A DNA stretch of 64,000 nt, taken from positions 62,001-126,000 of the forward strand of contig NZ_QFHO01000001.1 of the NCBI RefSeq assembly GCF_004920835.1. Direction: 5' to 3'. Shown here piece after piece: positions 58,254 to 64,000 of this stretch. Each line of letters opens with the position of its first letter. Position 1 is the first letter of the stretch. The notes under the pieces are model-generated. The model made no database searches, had not been told where the DNA came from, and saw only the letters and a list, made by a program, of their open reading frames with translations. Source of the stretch: Stenotrophomonas maltophilia (lineage in GTDB: Bacteria > Pseudomonadota > Gammaproteobacteria > Xanthomonadales > Xanthomonadaceae). The position numbers were made by a program, and so were the translations under genes.

Positions 58254-60548
58254 TCAGAAGTTGACGGCCACATCCAGGCCGAAGGTGCGCGGGTCGTTGA
58301 AGATGCCGCTCTGGCCCAGCGCTGCGCTGTTGATCTTGTAGAACAGATGCTGTTCATCCAGAAGATTGCGCGCCCACAGCGAGAACGACATCGTGGTGCC
58401 GGTGCTGTTGACCGGTACATCCACCAGCGCCACCCGAGCGTTCACCACGAACGAGCTGTCGGTGAGCATCTGGTCGTACTCGCTGGTGTAGTAGCCATCG
58501 GACCAGTTGCCGTCCACATGGAACTTCAGTGCCGAGAAATTGGCGAACGGCACCAGGTAGTCGGCAGACAGGCTGCCGGCGTTCTTCGGCGCCAGCAGCG
58601 GCTGGACCGTTACCTGCACCCCCGCACCGAATGGGTCCGTCGCGGTCTGCGCGTCGATCTTCGTATAGGCGTAGTTGAGGCCGAGCGTCAGGTTGTCCAC
58701 CGGCATCACATTGAACTCCAGCTCCGCGCCGCGCGATTTGCCATCGCTCAATGCATTGGTGGTGACCATGGTAGTGCGGGTCTCGCCACTGTTCGGGTCG
58801 AACGGCAGCGAGAAGTCCATCTGCTTGTGGGCGATGGTCGAATCGAACACGGCGAGGTTCAGGCGGGCGCGGTTGTCCCAGAACTGCGATTTGAAGCCCA
58901 GCTCATAGGCCGTCACTTCTTCAGGACCGAACGCGCTGTAGTTGGTCGAGCGCGAGTTGGCACCGCCGGCCTTGAATCCCGTGCTGTACTTGGCATAAAG
59001 CATCGCGTGCCCGCCAAGGTCGTAGGCGATGTTGACCATCGGGTCGAAGCGGCTCCAGCGGTCCTTGAACGCGAGGTTGGTCACCGCACCATTGACGATG
59101 TACAGGCTGCCCTTCTTGTCATCGCGGGTATAGCGGCCACCGGCGGTCAGGTGCAGGCGCTGCAGCGCCTCCGGGGTCCACGTGGCTTGGCCGAACACAC
59201 CCAGACTGTCGGTCCACGCTTTGCTGGCGCGGTCGATGCGTACCCGCGAGAGATCCAACGGGTTGGTCGCCGGATTCACCGTGTAGCTGTTGCCGCCTGG
59301 GCCCCAGACCAGCATGTTCGGGGTCTGCGCATTGTCACCGGCGGTCTCGTGGTAGTAGAACGCACCGCCGAGGAACTGCACCTGCGAGGTATTGCCGATC
59401 AGCTGGAACTCCTGGCTGTACTGGTGCTGGTAGACCTGCGCCAGGCTGTAACGCCCGAAGGGTGTGCCTGCGCCACCATAGGCCGAGATTGCATCGACCA
59501 GGCCCATGTCGAACTGGCCCTGGGTGAGTTCGCGGTATGAACTGATCGACTTCAGTTCCAGGTTGTCGTTCAGCGTCCACGACAGGTTCAACAGATGGCC
59601 ACTGGTCCGCCCGATGTTGTCTTCCTGCGGGCCGCCGAGGATGGCGCTGTCGCGGCGATCCTGGCTGGCGCCGGCCTTCTGCAGTGGGCTCAGGTAGGCG
59701 CCCGGCACCAGCACCTGGGTGTGGTACGGCGTGGTGGCATCGTAGGAACGATCGAACGCGTACAGCAGCGAGAAGTCATCACTCGGCTGCCACAGCGCAC
59801 TCAAGCGCGCGCCACGCTTGTCGTAGCTGTTGAAGTCACGCTCGCCACGCATCGGATTGTCGGTGGTGCCGCCACGCCTGGCCTGCACTGCATCGACCTT
59901 GAAGCTGACATCGCCCACCTTGGGCAGGTCCACGTGCAGCGCGCTGTTGTAGCCGCTGAAGTTGGACACACCGGCACTGACGCTGCCGCCGAATTCGCCG
60001 GTCGGTTGCTTGGTCACGATGCTCACTGCGCCGCCTTCGGTGTTGCGGCCGAACAGCGTGCCCTGCGGCCCCTTCAGCACTTCGATGCGCTCCACGTCGT
60101 AGAGCATGCTGCCCAGGCCCTGCGCACGGCCCATGAACACTCCATCGACATAGATACCGACGCCGGCGTCGCGGGCCGGCTGGTTTGCGTCACCGGAGGC
60201 GCCAATGCCACGGATACCGATGTTCAGCGCCGAACTGCGGGTGGCAAACGGCGTGACCCGCAGCGAAGGAATGGAACCATCAGACAGGCTGCCCAGCGAA
60301 ATCGCGCTGCGGTCCTTCAGCGTTTCAGCATCGACCACCGACACCGAGATCGGCGTCTCCTGCAGGTTGGTGGCGCGTTTCTGCGCGGTCACCATCACCT
60401 GGTCGAGGGCGACAGTACGCGCGACCTCGGCGGAGGCGGCAGCATCGGCGCTGGGATTGTCTTCTGCATGGGCCAGCACCGGCAGCGCGGCGGCGATGGC
60501 GAGGGTGAGCAACGGACGGTGCAGCGGGAGGTAGCGCATCGGACTCAT
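58254..60548 (-). CDS. TonB-dependent receptor of a TetR-controlled operon
   Basis: The 764-residue receptor (from Met 60548; 60539 is also possible) has a signal peptide ending AHA. The TonB box/plug start is DQVMVTAQKRATNLQETPISV, and VERIEVLKGPQGTLFGRNTEGG is the typical plug signature. A barrel follows and ends LDVAVNF. This sub-type (QETPISVSV-) is the common Sphingomonas/Xanthomonas receptor. Its substrate is not known. It is divergent from a TetR gene whose operator overlaps the promoter. Confidence 0.93.
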   Translation of the reverse strand: MSPMRYLPLHRPLLTLAIAAALPVLAHAEDNPSADAAASAEVARTVALDQVMVTAQKRATNLQETPISVSVVDAETLKDRSAISLGSLSDGSIPSLRVTPFATRSSALNIGIRGIGASGDANQPARDAGVGIYVDGVFMGRAQGLGSMLYDVERIEVLKGPQGTLFGRNTEGGAVSIVTKQPTGEFGGSVSAGVSNFSGYNSALHVDLPKVGDVSFKVDAVQARRGGTTDNPMRGERDFNSYDKRGARLSALWQPSDDFSLLYAFDRSYDATTPYHTQVLVPGAYLSPLQKAGASQDRRDSAILGGPQEDNIGRTSGHLLNLSWTLNDNLELKSISSYRELTQGQFDMGLVDAISAYGGAGTPFGRYSLAQVYQHQYSQEFQLIGNTSQVQFLGGAFYYHETAGDNAQTPNMLVWGPGGNSYTVNPATNPLDLSRVRIDRASKAWTDSLGVFGQATWTPEALQRLHLTAGGRYTRDDKKGSLYIVNGAVTNLAFKDRWSRFDPMVNIAYDLGGHAMLYAKYSTGFKAGGANSRSTNYSAFGPEEVTAYELGFKSQFWDNRARLNLAVFDSTIAHKQMDFSLPFDPNSGETRTTMVTTNALSDGKSRGAELEFNVMPVDNLTLGLNYAYTKIDAQTATDPFGAGVQVTVQPLLAPKNAGSLSADYLVPFANFSALKFHVDGNWSDGYYTSEYDQMLTDSSFVVNARVALVDVPVNSTGTTMSFSLWARNLLDEQHLFYKINSAALGQSGIFNDPRTFGLDVAVNF

Positions 60549-60595
60549 TCGCGGAAGGAGGAGGCCGGCGCAGTCTGGAAGGCGGCAATTACAAA

Positions 60596-60613
60596 TGAAT
60601 GACCGTTCATTCA
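60596..60613. promoter_or_regulatory. TetR-type operator between receptor and TetR genes
   Basis: TGAATGA-CCGT-TCATTCA is a perfect 7-bp inverted repeat with a 4-base spacer, the classical size of a TetR-family operator. It lies 48 bases from the receptor start and 50 bases from the TetR start, so one bound dimer could control both divergent promoters. Confidence 0.8.
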
Positions 60614-60662
60614 CACCTTTTATGACGTACTATCCCGCCCCTAGACGCTCCTACCTCTCGCA

Positions 60663-61307
60663 ATGACGCCGAAAGCCGCCGTAGCCGTATCCGCCAACGA
60701 CCCTGCTGTCGCCCATGCCGAAGCCCAGCGCCGGCGCATCCTCGATGCCGCCCAGAAGTGCTTCATCACCCGCGGATTCCATGCCGGCTCGATCGGCGAC
60801 ATCGCCGCCGAAGCTGAGATCAGCCAAGGGCTGATGTACCGCTACTTCGCCAACAAGCGGGCCTTGATCCTGGCGCTGATCGAGCGCCAGCTGCGCCACG
60901 ACCAGGCCTCGATCAGCGAGATGCCGGCAGCATCGGACCTGGTGGACGGCCTGCTGGAGTGCTACCAGCAATGGGCACGCGGCGAAGTGCTGCCGATCCA
61001 CGGCAACGCCATCGCCAGCGTGGCACTGTATGCGGAGATCAATGCCGAGGCGCATCGCGACCCGATGCTGGCCGAGGTACTGCGTACCCATGACAGGCAG
61101 ACCAGCGCTGCCATCCACGCGTGGTTGCGGCAGCGCGACGTCAGCCTGGGCCGCGTCGTGGACGAAGAGCGGATTGCCAGCCGAACCCTGCTGCTGCGGC
61201 TTCTGGTGGAAGGACTGGCGATGCGTGCCGTGCGCGATCCGGACTTGCCTGCGGCACGGGTTCGCACCCTGTTGGCCGACGCCATCGGGCGGGTGATGGG
61301 GGATTGA
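60663..61307 (+). CDS. TetR-family transcriptional regulator
   Basis: The 214-residue regulator has an N-terminal HTH (RRILDAAQKCFITRGFHAGSIGDIAAEAEISQG, YRYFANKRALI) and a helical ligand-binding domain. It is divergent from the TonB receptor with a perfect inverted repeat between. It probably represses receptor and phosphatase genes and itself until the transported compound, or a derivative, is bound (inference). Confidence 0.92.
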   Translation: MTPKAAVAVSANDPAVAHAEAQRRRILDAAQKCFITRGFHAGSIGDIAAEAEISQGLMYRYFANKRALILALIERQLRHDQASISEMPAASDLVDGLLECYQQWARGEVLPIHGNAIASVALYAEINAEAHRDPMLAEVLRTHDRQTSAAIHAWLRQRDVSLGRVVDEERIASRTLLLRLLVEGLAMRAVRDPDLPAARVRTLLADAIGRVMGD

Positions 61308-61728
61308 GGCGTACCGCCGATCCTCACACGATCCCTCACCTCGTCGGCAACGCTCGCAGACAGAGGTCTCGTTCAGTTCCCACGACGATAGCGACCAGTG
61401 GTGGCGAGAGAACCGCCGCCATCGCAATCGCGACGTCCGCGACGACGACCTGTTCGGCCGCTGGACCCTGGGCCAGGAAAACGGCAGCACCTGTACCATC
61501 GAACTGCGGAACAGTGAATGGTTCGGCGGCTACAGCGCCTATGTTCCGGCTGGCTGTCGGGATGGCTTCTTCCCGGCCAATCGATGGGTGCTGTCCGGCG
61601 ATGAGCTGCTGCTGACCGACACCAGCAATACTGTGTTCGGCCGCTTTCACACATCAGGTGGCGGCCGCTGGTCGGGCGCGCTGAAATCGGACGGCACGCG
61701 GCTGTATCTCCACCCCACAGGACGCTGA
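61308..61728 (+). pseudogene. AprI/Inh-type metalloprotease-inhibitor remnant lacking a start codon
   Basis: The frame ending at TGA 61726-61728 is open back to a stop at 61294, but has no ATG, GTG or TTG. From about 61450 it encodes LFGRWTLGQENGSTCTIEL, then a GGYSAYVPAGC block, RWVLSGDELLLTDTSNTVFG, and RWSGALKSDGTRLYLHP, the beta-barrel pattern with two Cys of AprI/Inh inhibitors of secreted metalloproteases. The N-terminal signal peptide expected of such periplasmic inhibitors is missing; the preceding 50 residues are charged. I call it a 5'-truncated pseudogene. Initiation at CTG 61450 or a sequence error could make it functional. Confidence 0.68.
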
Positions 61729-61801
61729 CGCGCCAGCCCTGCACACCGTGGGCACGGGTGGGCGCGGAAGATGATCCGCACCGCCCGTTACCGCCTGCGC
61801 G

Positions 61802-62761
61802 ATGTCCGCCCCCACCGGTTCCCGTCTTGTCATCTACGCCGCCCTGGCCGGCAACCTGGCTATCGCTGTAGCCAAGTTCATCGCTGCGGGCATCTCCGGC
61901 AGCTCGGCCATGCTCAGCGAGGGTGTGCATTCGCTGGTCGACACCGCCAATGAGCTGCTGCTGCTCTATGGCCTGCATCGCGCCAGCAAGTCGCCGGACC
62001 CGGTGCACCCGTTCGGCTACGGGCGCGAACTGTACTTCTGGAGCTTCATCGTTGCCCTGCTGGTGTTCGCTGCCGGCGCTGGCGTCTCCGCCTACGAGGG
62101 CATCCAGCATATCCGCCGACCGGAACCCGCCACCAACCATGCGCTGAGCTACAGCGTTCTCGGCATTTCCATGCTGTTCGAAGGTGCATCGTGGTGGGTG
62201 GCGCTGCGTGAGTTCCGCCGGACCAAGGGCACGCTCGGGTACTTCGAAGCCTTCCGCCGCAGCAAGGATCCTTCCACATTCACCGTGCTGCTGGAGGACA
62301 GCGCCGCGCTGCTCGGCCTTGGCTTTGCGCTGATCGGTCTGGTCGCCGCCCAGTTGCTGGACCTGCCCGTTCTCGATGGTGTGGCGTCCCTGTGTATTGC
62401 TGGCGTGCTGGCGGCTACGGCCTTCCTACTCGCACGCGAAACCAAAGGGCTGCTGGTAGGTGAGCCTGCCCATCCCGCAGTCGCGGAGCGGATCATGGCC
62501 GTGGCCGAAGCCGATCCGGACCTGCGCCGTGCCAACGGCGTGACCACCATGCAGATGGGACCAGAGCAGGTCGTGGCCATGCTCAGTGCAGAGTTCGAGG
62601 ATGACCGCCGTACGCCGCAGATCGAGGCCTGCATCACCCGTATCGAGACCGCCGTGAAGCGCGAGTACCCGGAGCTGGTAGCTCTGTTCATCAAGCCGCA
62701 GACACCGGAGGTTCATGCCGCCCGTCGTGCGGCGTTGGCAGCATCTCCCCGGCAGGATTGA
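61802..62761 (+). CDS. cation diffusion facilitator (CDF) family metal transporter
   Basis: The 319-residue membrane protein has six predicted helices, the H-S-L-V-D metal-binding motif in EGVHSLVDTANE, and a cytoplasmic C-terminal domain (residues about 220-319). The second metal motif is in the region LLEDSAALLGL. CDF proteins export Zn, Fe, Co or Mn with proton antiport. The metal is uncertain. Its stop overlaps the start codon of the DNA glycosylase gene. Confidence 0.9.
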   Translation: MSAPTGSRLVIYAALAGNLAIAVAKFIAAGISGSSAMLSEGVHSLVDTANELLLLYGLHRASKSPDPVHPFGYGRELYFWSFIVALLVFAAGAGVSAYEGIQHIRRPEPATNHALSYSVLGISMLFEGASWWVALREFRRTKGTLGYFEAFRRSKDPSTFTVLLEDSAALLGLGFALIGLVAAQLLDLPVLDGVASLCIAGVLAATAFLLARETKGLLVGEPAHPAVAERIMAVAEADPDLRRANGVTTMQMGPEQVVAMLSAEFEDDRRTPQIEACITRIETAVKREYPELVALFIKPQTPEVHAARRAALAASPRQD

Positions 62762-63459
62762 CGCAGCGTCCGCAACGGCTTCACCTGATCGCCGCCACAC
62801 TGCAGACTCCTCCTGCAGAGCTTGCCACCGCCGTGCTGGACTGGTTGCCCGATCACTGGAAGATCCTTCCCCGCCGCTTCTACCAGCGCCCGTCCACCGA
62901 CGTTGCCCCTGAGCTGCTCAACAAGCTGCTGGTCCGCGACGATGGCCGCGCGGCGCGCATCGTCGAGGTCGAGGCCTATGCCGGCAGTGTGGATCCAGCC
63001 GCGCACTCCTATCGTGGGCAGACCCCACGCACGGCCAGCATGTTTGGTGAGGCCGGCCATCTCTATGTCTACTTCACCTACGGCATGCACTGGGGCAGCA
63101 ACGTTGTCTGCGGTGAAATCGGCGAAGGTGTCGCCGTCCTGCTGCGCGCCGCCGAGCCATTGGCGGGGCTGGAGCGGATGCACGAACTGCGCCCGGCGGC
63201 CAGGCGTGATCACGATCTGGCCAGCGGCCCCGGCAAGCTCTCGCAGGCTTTCGGACTGGACCGCGGCTTCGATGGCGCGGATCTGGTGACCGGGAACCAA
63301 GGGATCATCATTGCCAGCGACGGCACCGCACCGCCGCTCGACCCGGTCGTCGGGCCCCGCATCGGTATCACACGTGCGGTGGACTTTCCCTGGCGCTGGC
63401 ACGTTCGCGACCACCGTCACGTTTCGGTACGCCCCTCGCGCGCGCTTCGCAAACGCTGA
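62758..63459 (+). CDS. mpg: DNA-3-methyladenine glycosylase (AAG/MPG type)
   Basis: The 233-residue repair enzyme contains the MPG signature IVEVEAYAGSVDPAAHSYRG and YVYFTYGMHWGSNVVC, which includes the catalytic Glu in EVEAY and base-flipping Tyr. It excises alkylated purines and hypoxanthine from DNA. I take the TTG at 62758 overlapping the CDF stop; a GTG at 62833 would still give a complete glycosylase domain (starting before ILPRRFY) and may be the true start. Confidence 0.88.
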   Translation: MTQRPQRLHLIAATLQTPPAELATAVLDWLPDHWKILPRRFYQRPSTDVAPELLNKLLVRDDGRAARIVEVEAYAGSVDPAAHSYRGQTPRTASMFGEAGHLYVYFTYGMHWGSNVVCGEIGEGVAVLLRAAEPLAGLERMHELRPAARRDHDLASGPGKLSQAFGLDRGFDGADLVTGNQGIIIASDGTAPPLDPVVGPRIGITRAVDFPWRWHVRDHRHVSVRPSRALRKR

Positions 63460-63508
63460 CCGAGGCGCGTCACATCGGCATCACCCGACGCTGGCGATAC
63501 ATAACGCG

Positions 63509-63524
63509 CTACGCACTAGCGTAG
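63509..63524. promoter_or_regulatory. inverted repeat upstream of the GAF-domain gene
   Basis: CTACGC-acta-GCGTAG is a perfect 6-bp inverted repeat in the 116 bases between the glycosylase stop and the GAF-domain gene start. It could be an operator or part of a terminator; no U-run follows. Confidence 0.4.
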
Positions 63525-63575
63525 TGCCTGACAGCCGCCGAAGCCGCCCTCGCCACCCCAGCCCTGAAACGCGCC

Positions 63576-64000
63576 ATGGACGAAGCCGAACGACTGCTTG
63601 AACTCGACCGTCTGCATCTGCTCGACACTCCGCCAGAGCCGGTTTTCGATGCGATCGTCGCCGCCGCGCGTGCCGCCACCGGCATGACCATGGCACTGAT
63701 CTCGGTGGTAGCCGACGAGCGCCAGTGGTTCAAGGCCAACATCGGGCTGGAAGGTGTCAGTGAGACCGCACGCGAGATTTCTTTCTGCACGCATGCGATC
63801 CAGCAGGATGAGCTGTTCGAAGTTCCGGACGCGCGCCAGGATCCGCGATTCTCCACCAACCCGCTGGTGACCGGCGGCCCACGCATCCGCCACTACGCCG
63901 GCATCTCGCTGGGCTCGGCGCACGGCGCTCGCATTGGAACACTGTGCCTGCTCGATCCGATGCCGGGCGTACTGTCGCCCTCACAGCGCGAACTGATGGT
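63576..64000 (+). CDS. GAF-domain signalling protein, 5' part (3' end outside window)
   Basis: The frame is open from the ATG at 63576 to the window end. The visible 141 residues form a GAF domain: MDEAERLLELDRLHLLDTPP leads into VAAARAATGMTMALISVV, then SFCTHAIQQDELFEV, DARQDPRFSTNPLV and GISLGSAHGARIGTLCLLDP. GAF domains of this kind sit at the N-terminus of histidine kinases and diguanylate cyclases. The output domain is outside the window. Confidence 0.88.
   Translation, partial: MDEAERLLELDRLHLLDTPPEPVFDAIVAAARAATGMTMALISVVADERQWFKANIGLEGVSETAREISFCTHAIQQDELFEVPDARQDPRFSTNPLVTGGPRIRHYAGISLGSAHGARIGTLCLLDPMPGVLSPSQRELM

Noticed and set aside
58236-59540. A 434-codon plus-strand open frame
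   Set aside because: It is antisense to the TonB receptor and gives only His/Arg-rich translation.
63519-63540. GTAGTGCC at the end of the glycosylase intergenic region as a second SMAG repeat
   Set aside because: The bases after GTAG do not form a stem-loop; the inverted repeat lies before it.
1-64000. CRISPR arrays, tRNA or rRNA genes, transposases and integrases
   Set aside because: No regularly spaced repeats, cloverleaf-type sequences or transposase/integrase motifs were found on reading; a tool search would be needed to exclude small RNAs.

Overview
The window looks like a chromosomal segment of a Stenotrophomonas maltophilia-complex bacterium. It has high GC and dense xanthomonad-type gene content. 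It carries several TonB-dependent receptors, an alginate-degradation locus with a PL17 oligoalginate lyase like the one described in S. maltophilia, and a GTAG-headed stem-loop (55342-55364) of the SMAG repeat type. I see no tRNA, rRNA, CRISPR array or insertion sequence. The species call is inference from gene content; no search was run.

Layout. 1-3105: 3' end of a TonB receptor, an alpha/beta hydrolase and a MaoC-like hydratase. 3142-8920: an acetate-switch-like module made of a transporter-fused hybrid histidine kinase, a LuxR-type response regulator and a divergent acyl-CoA synthetase, with a 12-bp palindrome in the divergent promoter. 9053-9988: one orphan gene of lower GC with a possible degenerate PLD-like motif. 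10096-22098: a complete alginate uptake and catabolism locus (GntR/FCD regulator, outer-membrane receptor, PL6 and PL17 lyases, MFS permease, reductase, SGNH esterase, KDG kinase) with three operator-like repeats in the divergent promoter. 22116-32328: exported hydrolases and surface proteins (retropepsin-like protease, S41 peptidase, CocE/NonD-type hydrolase, YadA-like adhesin, subtilase, nuclease). 32440-38106: HAD phosphatase, an overlapping LysR/AraC/VOC/membrane-protein operon, and small enzymes or unknowns.

38107-51181 is the most unusual part. A sigma-54 activator is transcribed divergently from a six-gene operon that resembles the Pseudomonas fap functional-amyloid operon in gene order and protein architecture: two repeat-containing secreted subunits, a C39 peptidase, a FapE-like protein, and a coiled-coil plus beta-barrel pore. 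A near-perfect -24/-12 promoter lies just in front. It is followed directly by a reb (R-body) operon with four near-identical RebB genes in tandem, three divergent RebB-like genes and two unknown genes, ending at a strong terminator. Facing it is a hybrid regulator that fuses a degenerate sigma-54-type AAA domain to an AraC DNA-binding domain. I read the region as one accessory supercluster combining a secreted amyloid with R-bodies. This is inference from arrangement.

51592-64000: a beta-hydroxyacid dehydrogenase, an SPFH/zinc-ribbon/membrane-protein operon, a Tat-exported tyrosinase, a periplasmic tyrosine phosphatase, a TonB receptor with a divergent TetR regulator and a clear operator, a start-less AprI/Inh-type protease-inhibitor remnant, a CDF metal exporter, 3-methyladenine glycosylase, and the 5' part of a GAF-domain protein.
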